The notes beneath the pieces are model-generated. The model saw only the letters and a list, made by a program, of their open reading frames with translations. It ran no database searches and was not told the DNA's origin. A program made the position numbers and the translations under genes. Below, piece by piece: positions 28,036 through 36,450 of a DNA stretch of 64,000 nt. The DNA comes from Rhizobium sp. RU36D (lineage in GTDB: Bacteria; Pseudomonadota; Alphaproteobacteria; Rhizobiales; Rhizobiaceae): NCBI RefSeq assembly GCF_900176345.1, contig NZ_FWXU01000010.1, forward strand, positions 62,001-126,000, in the 5' to 3' direction. Within the stretch, counting starts at the first letter, position 1; every line of letters starts with the position of its first letter.

Positions 28036-28155
28036 GCCGTAATACGGTGTGACGCCTGACAACAATGAAGGCTCGGTGCTCGCGCGCCGGGCCTTCAGCT
28101 TGCTGACAAACTGTCACTCCAGATCTTTCGACGTTGGTTTTGACCGAAAACCTCG

Positions 28156-28270
28156 CCGTCATCCCGGCCTCCGAGCCGGGATCCAGCGCAATCAAGTCCT
28201 TGATTGCGAATGACTCTTTTCACGGCGCAGACGCGCCGTGGCTGGATTCCGGCCTTCGCCGGAATGACGG
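28156..28270. repeat. Palindromic intergenic repeat between phoX and the DUF6101 gene
   Basis: The outer arms (about 28156-28187 and 28241-28270) are imperfect inverted repeats. Both start with CCGTCAT and end with ATCCAGC on their own strand. Inside are two more hairpins (CAATCAAG...CTTGATTG and CACGGCG...CGCCGTG). This multi-hairpin structure is typical of non-coding mosaic repeats. Together with two transcription-terminator-like hairpins (about 28066-28096 and 28305-28338) it fills the 333-base gap; I see no gene there. Confidence 0.75.
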
Positions 28271-28304
28271 CTGAAAAGGGTCTGGCAGAAACCTTGTCAT
28301 AAAA

Positions 28305-28338
28305 CAGAAGGCCCGGTGCATGCGCACCGGGCCTTCTG
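28305..28338 (-). terminator. Terminator of the DUF6101 gene (possibly bidirectional)
   Basis: This is a perfect 15-bp stem with a four-base loop. On the minus strand it is followed by TTTTAT, as expected for a terminator after the DUF6101 stop; on the plus strand a CTTTTT lies slightly further away. Confidence 0.8.
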
Positions 28339-28368
28339 CCTGTGTCTTTTTGGAGCGCGGTGTGCCGT

Positions 28369-28935
28369 TTAGCTACGTGCGATGATTTCCTTGCCGGAAA
28401 TCTTCATGGTTACGCCGAGGCTGCCGGTGGTGCGGCGCACCAGAAAGCGCGGGCGGCGGGCGGCGAAATAGGAATGGCGGCGCCGGGGCTGCGACTTGCG
28501 GACACGAACGTCGCCAATATGATCCTCCAAAGGCCGGGCGATGCCGTCGGCTTCGACCATCAGCATGGGAATGCCATAGGCATCCGACCAGCCGCGCCAA
28601 TCCGCGGCGATGTCGCAGAGGTCATGGGCAACCAAGAGCGGGATGCAGAGGTCCGGATCCTCGTGATGCAGCTCAAGCGTCACCGTCACTTCGCCATCAC
28701 CGTGGTCAATGGCGCGTGCGGCAACGCCCTTGAAGGCGCGGGCCGGAAGGGCAAAGGACAGCGGAAGACCGCTGGAGGGGAGGATCTTGCGCAGGACGGC
28801 GCCACGTTCGTCGATGGTTATCGTCACATCGCCATTGGTCTCACGCAATGCGTAGGTGACCTGCTGGGGAAAGCGCGCGGGGTCCAGTCGCAATGTCGAT
28901 CCGGCCCATGTCGGCTTCAAAACCATGTTCGTCAT
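28369..28935 (-). CDS. DUF6101 family protein, unknown function
   Basis: This is a 188-residue cytoplasmic protein without signal or membrane segments. Its sequence (PTWAGSTLRLDPARFPQQV near the N-terminus, YFAARRPRFLVRRT near the C-terminus) matches what I recall of the DUF6101 family, a conserved alphaproteobacterial protein of unknown role. The C-terminal 40 residues are strongly basic, which could indicate nucleic-acid or membrane binding; this is speculation. A second ATG three codons in is an alternative start. The 284 bases upstream, before the DUF1217 gene, hold no gene and probably two divergent promoters. Confidence 0.75.
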   Translation of the reverse strand: MTNMVLKPTWAGSTLRLDPARFPQQVTYALRETNGDVTITIDERGAVLRKILPSSGLPLSFALPARAFKGVAARAIDHGDGEVTVTLELHHEDPDLCIPLLVAHDLCDIAADWRGWSDAYGIPMLMVEADGIARPLEDHIGDVRVRKSQPRRRHSYFAARRPRFLVRRTTGSLGVTMKISGKEIIARS

Positions 28936-29219
28936 AAGTCTGCTACCCTTGTTTTACCTGAGAGCCGTTTTCCGGTCTTCTCCTCGGGACTTTGCGTCCT
29001 CTGAGGCTCAAGATACCCGCGCCCCCTTCGCCGGAGCTTAAAAATCGCGGTTAAAAAAACTTTGCGTGGGCAAATGGTTAGCGAATTGGCGCCCGACAGG
29101 GTTGCGTTTTGGTGAATGCATGCCCGCCGATCTGTGCCGGCGCGCCACAGGTAAAAGCCACGGACAAGGCTCGCGCGCTATGGAGGCCCTGTAATCGGCA
29201 ACCTGTGCGGGGTAGAAAA

Positions 29220-32126
29220 ATGGTATCGACCTATCTGAGCTATGACCTGGTGACGCGGGACATCAAGCAGGCCACGACGCGCATTGCCTCGACGGTGCAG
29301 GTCAAGCGGGAAGCGGAATATTACGAGGAAAACATCAAGAAGGTCACGGATCTCGACGACTTTCTCGACGACTACCGGCTCTATTCCTATGCGATGAAGG
29401 CCCATGGCCTTGAGGACATGATCTATGCCAAGGCCTTCATGAAGAAGGTGCTGGAAAGCGATCTGACCGACGAGAACAGCTATGCCAACAAGCTGACGGA
29501 CGAGCGCTACCGCAACTTCGCCGCCGCCTTTACCTTCACCTCGGCCACCAAGATCCCGCAGACCGAAGCCCAGACGGACGAGTTGATCGGGCTCTACACG
29601 GCCCGTATCGAAGACCTGGACGAGACGATCAGCCAGGATACCGCCTATTACAAGGCTATGATGACCAAGGTGACGAGCGCGGACCAGTTCCTGGCCGATC
29701 CGCGGCTGCGCAACTACTTCTTCACCGCCTTCCAGATCGACGAGAAGACCTATGACCGCACGCTGATCCGCGGCCTGCTGACCAGCAATCTTTCCGACCC
29801 CACCAGCTATTTCAACACCGAGATCCTGCCGAAGGTCATCGACGCCACGGCCGTGATCCAGGGCAATACGCCGACGCTGAACGCGATCAACAACCGCGCT
29901 GCCGCAATCACCGCCAAGGCGAACCTGCAGACCACCTATGACAGCATTGTCACCGCCCGCGCCAGCATTGCCACCAAGCAGACGGAAATGACAGCGCCCG
30001 GCGCCGATACCGTCAAGCTGCAAGGCGAGATCGACGCGCTGAACCGGCAGATCGAAGATAGCTTCACCAGCGTCGTGACCAGCAAAATTTCCCATTGGAC
30101 GGCCGAGATCGCCAAGCTGACGGAGCAGAAGTCCGAACCGGGCGCCGACGTCACAGCCCTCCAGGCGCAGATCGATGCAATGCAGGCCAATGTTACCACC
30201 TGGACGGCCGACCGGACCACGCGCAACTCGATTGCCACCAAGTGGAGCGAGGTCGCCACACTGGAGGCCTCCAAGACCGCAGTGGGCGCCGATGTGGTTG
30301 CCATCCAGGCGCAGATCGACACGCTGAAGGCGGACATCACCACCGCCACCGGCACGCTCCAGCCGCTCGACCTGGCCGATATCACCGCCCATATGAACGA
30401 AAAGCAGGCGCTGATCGACGGCTACAACGCGATACTGCCGCCTGTTGGCGCTGAAACGGATGCGCTGAAGGCCTCGATCACGGCGACGGACGGCAAGGCC
30501 GCCAATTATCTGGCAGCCGCCGCCAAATACGAGCAGATCGTTGCCGCCTTCGATTTCAACGGCGATGGCAGCGTGCCGGCAAGCGGGCCGATGACCGCGT
30601 CCAACCTGGCTTCCATCACGACGGACTTTGTGTTCCGCCAGGAACGCACTACACGCGCCGGCGCCCTGCTGAACGACGAATACTATAAGTCCAAGATCGG
30701 CACGATCACCAAGGTATCGGAGCTTCTGGCCGATGCCCGCATGGTCGAATATGTGAAGGCCGCCTTCGGCCTGACCAGCGGCGCGATCGTCAGTTCGACG
30801 CTGGAATTCGCGCTGACCAGCGATCCGGATGATCCGGCCAGCTATCTCAACACACAATACAAGGGCCGTGCCTACTATCCGAACCTGGTCGCCTTCGCCC
30901 GCGCGTTCAACTTCGATGCCGATGGCAACCTGCCCTCGGGAACGCCGGCGCAGACCGCCGAGCAGATCGCGGCGACATCGGGCGGATACTTCACCGGCTA
31001 CAATGACAAGGCCGACGAAGCAGACGAAAAGGCGATCGCGGCCTATAAGAGCGCGATGAAGGCGTTCAATTCGGAAGGCAGCAAGATCACGACGATCGAT
31101 GAACTGCTGGCGAACAAGAGCGTCTATGAATTTGCGATGAAGGCCGTGGGACTGGACCCGGACGAGGTCTCCAAGCTCACCATGAAAAACGTGCTGAAGA
31201 GCAATCTCGACGATCCCAAGAGCTTTGCCAACCGGCAGAAAGACGATCGCTATATCGAATTCGCCAGGCTGTTCAACTTCGACAGCAATGGTGACCTGAG
31301 CTGGCCGGCGATGGCACAGGACGAGGCGACGCTGAAGGACTTTGCCGCCGACTACATCGTGCAAAAGACCCGATTCCTCAAGGACGAGGAAAAGACCGCC
31401 GCCAAGAAGAAGGCCGAGACAGAATCGGAATACTACCAGGACAAGATCGCGACGCTGAAGACCAGGGACGAGTTCCTGAAGGATCGGCGGCTGGTGGACT
31501 TCGTGCTGGTCGCCCGTGGTATCGATCCCGCCACCGTCACCGACGACTACATGAAGCAGATCTTCATCTCGGATCTGTCCAACCAAGAGAGCTTCGCCAA
31601 TACGGAGAAGGATACGCGGTTTGCGCAGATCGCCGCCTCGTTCAACTTCGATGCCAGCGGCAAGGTGGTGCGGGCCTCCACCGAGGGCATCCAGTCCAAT
31701 GGCGAGATCAAGGAAACCATGGACCTGTTCCTGCGCCAGACGCTGGAAACCAACGAAGGCGAGGCCAATGCCGGTGTGCGCCTGGCGCTCTACTTCGAGC
31801 GCATGGCATCGGGCATCACCTCGGCCTATGACATCCTCGGCGATACCGCCCTGCTCGAGTTCTTCCGCACGACCTATAGCCTGCCGCAGGAACTCAGCAA
31901 CATGGACATCGACATGCAGGCCAAGATTGTCGAGAAGAACCTGACGCTGGCCGACCTCGCCGATCCCGACAAGCTGGAGAAGCTCATCCGCCGCTTCACC
32001 ATCATGTATGACCTGGCCAACGACACCAGCGTTTCACCCGCCCTGTCCGTGCTGTCAGGAAGCGGCAGCGTCGGCATCAGCGCCGACCTGATGCTGTCGA
32101 TTTCGCAGCTGCGGGCCGGCGGCTGA
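29220..32126 (+). CDS. Very large multi-repeat DUF1217 protein
   Basis: This is a 968-residue protein built from repeated DUF1217 modules, each with a YY...I..V....F..D.R...Y...A pattern, a D..S..N step and a final FNFD(x)(x)G. Full or partial modules start near residues 33, 140, 485, 605 and 734, with a divergent one near 850. Between modules 2 and 3 (about residues 215-440) lies a coiled-coil-like region with four repeats of Gly-Ala-Asp/Glu followed by LQAQIDAL-like helices, spaced 47-54 residues apart. DUF1217 proteins are usually encoded in rhizobial flagellar clusters; no flagellar gene is near here. There is no signal peptide. The start is the ATG at 29220 at the module-like N-terminus MVSTYLSYD; the frame is open 37 codons upstream. 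Confidence 0.85.
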   Translation: MVSTYLSYDLVTRDIKQATTRIASTVQVKREAEYYEENIKKVTDLDDFLDDYRLYSYAMKAHGLEDMIYAKAFMKKVLESDLTDENSYANKLTDERYRNFAAAFTFTSATKIPQTEAQTDELIGLYTARIEDLDETISQDTAYYKAMMTKVTSADQFLADPRLRNYFFTAFQIDEKTYDRTLIRGLLTSNLSDPTSYFNTEILPKVIDATAVIQGNTPTLNAINNRAAAITAKANLQTTYDSIVTARASIATKQTEMTAPGADTVKLQGEIDALNRQIEDSFTSVVTSKISHWTAEIAKLTEQKSEPGADVTALQAQIDAMQANVTTWTADRTTRNSIATKWSEVATLEASKTAVGADVVAIQAQIDTLKADITTATGTLQPLDLADITAHMNEKQALIDGYNAILPPVGAETDALKASITATDGKAANYLAAAAKYEQIVAAFDFNGDGSVPASGPMTASNLASITTDFVFRQERTTRAGALLNDEYYKSKIGTITKVSELLADARMVEYVKAAFGLTSGAIVSSTLEFALTSDPDDPASYLNTQYKGRAYYPNLVAFARAFNFDADGNLPSGTPAQTAEQIAATSGGYFTGYNDKADEADEKAIAAYKSAMKAFNSEGSKITTIDELLANKSVYEFAMKAVGLDPDEVSKLTMKNVLKSNLDDPKSFANRQKDDRYIEFARLFNFDSNGDLSWPAMAQDEATLKDFAADYIVQKTRFLKDEEKTAAKKKAETESEYYQDKIATLKTRDEFLKDRRLVDFVLVARGIDPATVTDDYMKQIFISDLSNQESFANTEKDTRFAQIAASFNFDASGKVVRASTEGIQSNGEIKETMDLFLRQTLETNEGEANAGVRLALYFERMASGITSAYDILGDTALLEFFRTTYSLPQELSNMDIDMQAKIVEKNLTLADLADPDKLEKLIRRFTIMYDLANDTSVSPALSVLSGSGSVGISADLMLSISQLRAGG

Positions 32127-32151
32127 CGGGCGCGCCCAAACTCCGAGATTG

Positions 32152-32184
32152 CGGCCCGGCGGAACTTGCCGGGCCGTTTTTTTT
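32152..32184 (+). terminator. Intrinsic terminator of the DUF1217 gene
   Basis: A nine-base perfect GC stem (32152-32160 with 32168-32176) is directly followed by eight T residues. It ends six bases before the Mo-box of the next operon. Confidence 0.93.
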
Positions 32185-32189
32185 GGTCT

Positions 32190-32217
32190 ATCGATATATC
32201 CGTTGAGATATATCGAT
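32190..32217 (+). promoter_or_regulatory. Mo-box (ModE-type operator) of modABC
   Basis: ATCGATATATC (32190-32200) and its exact reverse complement GATATATCGAT (32207-32217) are separated by six bases. This agrees with the known ModE consensus of ATCG-x-TATAT arms around a six-base centre. It lies 14 bases before the modA start codon, so a bound repressor would block transcription or elongation. A ModE-like protein is encoded 4 kb downstream. Confidence 0.88.
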
Positions 32218-32231
32218 TTCGGGAGGCCGTT

Positions 32232-33020
32232 GTGAATTTCCACGCCATCAAACACTTTGCCCGCCACGCGCTGATCCTCGGTGCCCTTGCGCTGGCGCCC
32301 CTGCCGGCGGCTGCCGAAAACCTGACGGTGTTTGCCGCCGCGAGCCTGAAGGACGTGCTGGGCTCGATTGCCGGGGAATGGAAGGCCGCTGGCCATGGCG
32401 AGGTTACGCTCTCCTTTGCCGGCAGTTCGGCACTGGCCAAGCAGATCGAGCAGGGCGCGCCGGCGGACATCTTCCTTTCCGCCGACCTGCAATGGATGGA
32501 TTACATCGAGAAGGCCGGGCTGCTGGCAGACGGCACGCGCGTCAACCTGCTGGGCAATTCCATCGTGCTGATTGCGCCGAAGGACAGCACCACGGAACTC
32601 AAGATCGCCGACGGTTTTGCGCTGGTCGATGTGCTGGGCAATGAAAAGCTTGCCATGGCCAATACCGATGCCGTGCCGGCAGGCGTCTATGGCAAGGCGG
32701 CGCTGACCAGCCTCGGGGTCTGGGACAAGGTGAAGGACAAGGTGGCGCAGGCGGAAAATGTGCGGGCGGCGCTGCTCTTGGTTTCCCGCGCCGAGGCGCC
32801 GCTGGGGATCGTCTACGAGACCGATGCCAAGGCCGATCCCTCGGTGAAAATCCTAGACCGGTTCCCCGAATCCAGCCATCCGCCGATCGTCTATCCCGGC
32901 GCCGTGCTGAAGGAATCCAAGAGCGCGGAAGCGAAGGAGTTCCTGGCCTTCCTGAGCGGGCCGAAGGCGGTCGAGATTTTCAAGGCCGCCGGCTTCACGC
33001 CGCTTGCCGCCACCAACTGA
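32232..33020 (+). CDS. modA: Molybdate ABC transporter substrate-binding protein
   Basis: This is a 262-residue periplasmic binding protein with a signal peptide ending in LPAAAE. Mature-protein hallmarks of ModA are LTVFAAASLKDVL at the start, SFAGSSALAKQIEQGAPADIFLSAD (oxyanion-binding Ser residues) and DAVPAGVYGKAAL. It captures molybdate (and probably tungstate) for ModB/ModC. I start at the GTG at 32232 because GGGAGG lies six bases before it; the frame is open further upstream into the Mo-box, where a start would make no sense. modB follows after 12 bases. Confidence 0.95.
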   Translation: MNFHAIKHFARHALILGALALAPLPAAAENLTVFAAASLKDVLGSIAGEWKAAGHGEVTLSFAGSSALAKQIEQGAPADIFLSADLQWMDYIEKAGLLADGTRVNLLGNSIVLIAPKDSTTELKIADGFALVDVLGNEKLAMANTDAVPAGVYGKAALTSLGVWDKVKDKVAQAENVRAALLLVSRAEAPLGIVYETDAKADPSVKILDRFPESSHPPIVYPGAVLKESKSAEAKEFLAFLSGPKAVEIFKAAGFTPLAATN

Positions 33021-33032
33021 GGCCGCAACGCC

Positions 33033-33725
33033 TTGGGCCTGTCCGATGAAGAAATGACGGCCATGCTGCTGACCCTCAAGGTCGCCAGCGTGGCCGTTCT
33101 CTGTTCGCTGCCGCTGGCCGTGGCGGTCGCCTATCTCTTGTCGCGCGGGCGTTTTCCCGGCAAGGCGCTGCTGGACGGTTTCGTGCATCTGCCGCTGATC
33201 ATGCCGCCCGTTGTGACCGGCTACCTGCTGCTTTTGACCTTCGGCCGGCGCGGGGCGGTCGGCAGCTTTCTCGACGAATGGTTCGGCATCGTCTTCTCGT
33301 TCCGCTGGACCGGGGCGGCGCTGGCAGCTGCCGTCATGGGCTTTCCGCTGATGGTGCGCGCTATCAGGCTGTCGCTTGATGGTGTCGATCGCGGCCTTGA
33401 GGCCGCCGCCTCGACGCTGGGCGCCAATCCTCTCTGGACCTTCCTCACCGTGACCCTGCCGCTGATCCTGCCGGGCATTGCCGCCGGCATGGTGCTGGCC
33501 TTTGCCAAGGCCATGGGCGAGTTTGGCGCGACCATCACCTTCGTCTCCAACATCCCCGGTGAGACCCAGACGCTGGCCGCGGCGATCTATACCTATACCC
33601 AGGTGCCCGGCGGCGAGGCCGGCGCTTTCAGGCTGACGGTGATTTCCATTGTCATCTCGCTCGGGGCGCTGATCGCGTCCGAACTGATTTCACGCCGTCT
33701 ATCTGCACGGATGCTTGCCGCATGA
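33033..33725 (+). CDS. modB: Molybdate ABC transporter permease
   Basis: This is a 230-residue inner-membrane permease with about five membrane spans and the cytoplasmic EAA loop (GLEAAASTLGANPLWTFLTVTLPLILPGIAAG) that contacts the ATPase. AKAMGEFGATITFVSNIPGETQTL is a strong ModB signature. The start is a TTG (MGLSDEEM), the usual ModB N-terminus, with GAGG about nine bases upstream. The stop overlaps the modC start (ATGA). It is the second gene of modABC. Confidence 0.95.
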   Translation: MGLSDEEMTAMLLTLKVASVAVLCSLPLAVAVAYLLSRGRFPGKALLDGFVHLPLIMPPVVTGYLLLLTFGRRGAVGSFLDEWFGIVFSFRWTGAALAAAVMGFPLMVRAIRLSLDGVDRGLEAAASTLGANPLWTFLTVTLPLILPGIAAGMVLAFAKAMGEFGATITFVSNIPGETQTLAAAIYTYTQVPGGEAGAFRLTVISIVISLGALIASELISRRLSARMLAA

Positions 33726-34816
33726 GCCTCAGCCTCGACATCGCCCATGATCTGCCGAGCTTCGAACTGCGCGCCGATCTCGATATCGGGCCGGGCTTGA
33801 CTGCGCTGTTCGGTCCCTCGGGGTCAGGCAAGACGACGCTGATCAATCTCGTGGCGGGGCTTATCCGCCCTGACCGGGGCAGCATCCTGTTCGATGGCGA
33901 GGTCTGGGCCACTGTCGATGGTGGCGTGTTCGTGCCGCCGCACCGCCGGCGCATCGGCTATGTGTTTCAGGACGGCCGGCTGTTTCCGCATATGAGCGTG
34001 GCCGGCAATCTGCGCTATGGCCAGCGCTTTGCCCCGCGCGGCGAAAAGCCCGACAGCTTTACCCGCGTGGTCGACCTGCTCGGCCTTGGCCCCCTGCTCG
34101 ATCGCCGACCGGCAAAACTCTCCGGCGGGGAAAAGCAGCGCGTGGCGCTCGGTCGGGCACTTCTGGCAAGCCCGCGACTGCTATTAATGGACGAGCCGCT
34201 GTCGGCGCTCGACAATAGCCTCAAGTCCGCCATCCTGCCCTATATCGAGCGCATTCGCGACGAGGCCGATGTGCCGATCCTCTATGTCAGCCATTCCATC
34301 GAGGAAGTGTCGCGGCTCGCGACGCGGGTGATCTCGGTGCAGGGCGGAAAGGTGGAGGCGCTCGGCGCGCCCGACGCGCTGCTGCAGAGCCTGCCGGCCA
34401 TCGACGGCCTGAACCGCGCCGGCAGCTTTTTGCATGCCCGCGTGACCGGGCAGAACAAGGCGGATGGGTTGACGATGGCTGCGTGCCGCGCCGGCCAGGT
34501 ATATCTGCGCCATCAGGACCTGCCTGTTGGGGCCGAGATCCGCGTCTTCGTACCCTCAGGCGATATCATCGTCGCCACCGAACCCGTCGGCGCCGTCTCG
34601 ACCCTCAACCGCCTCAGCGGCAAGGTCGTCTTGATGGAGCAAACCGGCGCCGGCACCATGCTCCACGTTGATTGCGCCGGCGATCTCCTTACCGCCGAAG
34701 TCACCCGCCGCTCGGCCGAGATGCTGGGGCTGGCGCAAGGCCGGGAGGTGGTGCTGCTGTTCAAGGCGCTGTCGGTGGGGGCGGATAGTGTGTTGCATCG
34801 TCACCTCAGATCTTGA
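33722..34816 (+). CDS. modC: Molybdate ABC transporter ATP-binding protein
   Basis: This is a 364-residue ATPase. Motifs are Walker A GPSGSGKTTL, Q-loop YVFQDGRLFPHM, signature LSGGEKQRVALGRAL, Walker B LLLMDEPLSALD and the switch His in VSHSIEE. The C-terminal third (from about residue 285) is a MOP/TOBE domain that in ModC proteins binds oxyanion and regulates transport. The regulatory molybdate-binding domain is therefore present here, although the ModE-like protein encoded later lacks one. It ends four bases into the frame of a short unknown stretch and 89 bases before the lipoprotein gene. Confidence 0.95.
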   Translation: MSLSLDIAHDLPSFELRADLDIGPGLTALFGPSGSGKTTLINLVAGLIRPDRGSILFDGEVWATVDGGVFVPPHRRRIGYVFQDGRLFPHMSVAGNLRYGQRFAPRGEKPDSFTRVVDLLGLGPLLDRRPAKLSGGEKQRVALGRALLASPRLLLMDEPLSALDNSLKSAILPYIERIRDEADVPILYVSHSIEEVSRLATRVISVQGGKVEALGAPDALLQSLPAIDGLNRAGSFLHARVTGQNKADGLTMAACRAGQVYLRHQDLPVGAEIRVFVPSGDIIVATEPVGAVSTLNRLSGKVVLMEQTGAGTMLHVDCAGDLLTAEVTRRSAEMLGLAQGREVVLLFKALSVGADSVLHRHLRS

Positions 34817-34905
34817 GATGCCTCGCCAACAGGGCTTGCGTTGCGGAAAATAGCCACAAATGTAATTTCAGGTTGAGACATTCCTCTTTTAAAGGATTGC
34901 TCTGC

Positions 34906-35196
34906 ATGCGCTTGGCAGCCATCTCCCTTATGTTGGTGTTCTTCCTCGGAGGTTGCAGCCGATTTATTGCGCCCCTGCTGCTTGAGGGCTCTGCATCCAA
35001 CGGGAAGCAGTCGATTAGCGTATTGGGAGTGCGGGAGTTTAACGTTTGGCTCACCTTGACGTCGAGCGATGGCCTGATCTGCAAGGCTGTTGTCGATCAG
35101 CGCGATAAAGAATACCGCCCGGGGAAGGTCATCTGCAATGATGGCAGCCATGGTCTCATGGCGCTGCTGTGGAAGGACGGAGTGGCGACGGCATAG
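34906..35196 (+). CDS. Small lipoprotein of unknown function, probable C-terminal frameshift
   Basis: This is a 96-residue protein with a lipoprotein signal (ISLMLVFFLGGCSRF; lipobox Cys at residue 18). AAAGGA precedes the ATG. Near its end, at about 35181, the frame shifted by two continues with coding-like sequence (SGDGIVSVKGVNYRFTVKEV and so on) up to a TAA at 35262-35264, which reads as a natural beta-rich C-terminus. The annotated stop at 35194 therefore looks like the result of a small indel. I do not recognise the family. It lies between modC and the beta-lactamase gene on the same strand. Confidence 0.6.
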   Translation: MRLAAISLMLVFFLGGCSRFIAPLLLEGSASNGKQSISVLGVREFNVWLTLTSSDGLICKAVVDQRDKEYRPGKVICNDGSHGLMALLWKDGVATA

Positions 35197-35363
35197 TTTC
35201 TGTTAAAGGTGTCAATTATCGCTTCACTGTGAAGGAAGTCCCCCAAGGACTCCGTCGCTGGTAAAGCGGCATCGCTGGATCGAGGAGTTCCGTCTCAGTT
35301 TTGTACGTTTCCCCAGTCATCTGACCCCGCGGAAAATCAAAAACTGATGGAGTTGCAAAAGCA

Positions 35364-36182
35364 ATGCTTAATGAACACCTCTCAGCCGGACTCCTTCTGA
35401 CTGTCATCGCTTGCTTCACCGCCTCCACCGTCCAGGCCCGCACCATCTGCACGATCATCGCCGATGCCACGGACGGTCGGCCTGTGCTGGAACATGGCGA
35501 TTGCGCGACGCGCGTGACGCCGGCCTCGACGTTCAAGATCCCGCTTGCGGTGATGGGTTTTGATGCTGGGGTGCTGAAGGATGCGCATGCCCCTCGCCTG
35601 CCCTTCAAAAAGGGCTATGCCAACTGGGGTGGGGAGGAATGGCGGCAGCCGACCGATCCTGAGCGCTGGCTCAAATATTCGGTCGTCTGGTATTCGCAGC
35701 ATATTGCCCGCGATCTGGGCGCTGATGGTCTGACGCGCTACGGCAAGGGGTTCGGCTACGGCAATGCCGATTTTTCCGGCGATCCGGGCAAGAACAACGG
35801 ACTGGAGCGCTCCTGGATCAGCTCGTCGCTGAAGATCTCGCCTGTGGAGCAGGTGGCCTTCCTGCGCCGGTTGGTGAATGGCGAACTGCCGGTGAAGCCA
35901 GACGCGGTGGAGAAGACCCGCGCGGTGGTGGAACGCTTCGATGCCGGCGGTGGCTGGGTGCTGCAGGGCAAGACCGGCTCCGCCTTTCCGCGCAAGGCAG
36001 ACGGCAATCTCGACCGCGCCGCCGGCTGGGGCTGGTTCGTCGGTTGGGCAGAAAAAGACGGCAGGCGCTATGTCTTCGCGCGGCTTGATCAGGATGAGAA
36101 GCGGGAAACGGTTTCGGGCGGACTGCGGGCGCGGGACGCGGTGTTGAAGGAGTGGGGTGGGTTGATTGGTGGGGTGCGGTAG
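35364..36182 (+). CDS. Class D (OXA-like) beta-lactamase
   Basis: This is a 272-residue serine hydrolase with a signal peptide (residues 1-25). All class D signatures are present: STFK at 55-58 (catalytic Ser55, carboxylated Lys58), SVV at 106-108, FGYGN at 130-134 (YGN motif), RSWISSSL with the conserved Trp151, and KTG at 203-205. It should hydrolyse beta-lactams in the periplasm; spectrum cannot be predicted. The ribosome-binding site is weak. It is flanked by a possibly frameshifted lipoprotein gene and a RIME-like element, and it separates modABC from the modE-like gene. This suggests insertion, although base composition does not look foreign. Confidence 0.92.
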   Translation: MLNEHLSAGLLLTVIACFTASTVQARTICTIIADATDGRPVLEHGDCATRVTPASTFKIPLAVMGFDAGVLKDAHAPRLPFKKGYANWGGEEWRQPTDPERWLKYSVVWYSQHIARDLGADGLTRYGKGFGYGNADFSGDPGKNNGLERSWISSSLKISPVEQVAFLRRLVNGELPVKPDAVEKTRAVVERFDAGGGWVLQGKTGSAFPRKADGNLDRAAGWGWFVGWAEKDGRRYVFARLDQDEKRETVSGGLRARDAVLKEWGGLIGGVR

Positions 36183-36225
36183 GGCGCGCCGGACTGGGCT
36201 GCTTCTACCGGAAGATAATGGGGGC

Positions 36226-36422
36226 AGTACTCGGCATACCCCCCTCTGCCCTGCCGGGCATCTCCCCCTCAAGGCGGGAGATCGACTCGTCGTACCCGCT
36301 CGCTTCGAAGCGTAGGTCCTCGACAGCCACTAGGAGGCGAACGGCCGGCCGTTCTGCCGATCTCCCCCCTTGAGGGGGAGATGGCTGGCAAGCCAGAGGG
36401 GGGTATACCGAGCACGACGCTG
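36226..36422. repeat. Inverted-repeat intergenic element, RIME-like, copy B
   Basis: Outward arms (about 36226-36291 and 36358-36422) are inverted repeats with a few mismatches. They share the CCTGCCGGGCATCTCCCCC and CTCAAGGGGGGAGAT motifs with copies A and C. The arms also include a flanking CTCGG-ATACC segment. The copy fills the 268-base gap between the beta-lactamase gene and the convergent modE-like gene; nothing else is seen there. Confidence 0.82.
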
Positions 36423-36450
36423 CGGGATATAGAAGGTTTCTAGCCCCACC

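Noticed and set aside
26080..28065. Long open frame antisense to phoX
   Set aside because: It exactly shadows a well-supported gene; high-GC codon bias produces such frames, and its translation resembles no protein I know.
29178..31586. Long open frame antisense to the DUF1217 gene
   Set aside because: The plus-strand frame shows clear repeated modules; the antisense frame is a by-product of GC-rich codons.
32166..32231. Upstream start of modA
   Set aside because: It would place the translation start within the terminator and Mo-box; the GTG at 32232 has a proper ribosome-binding site.
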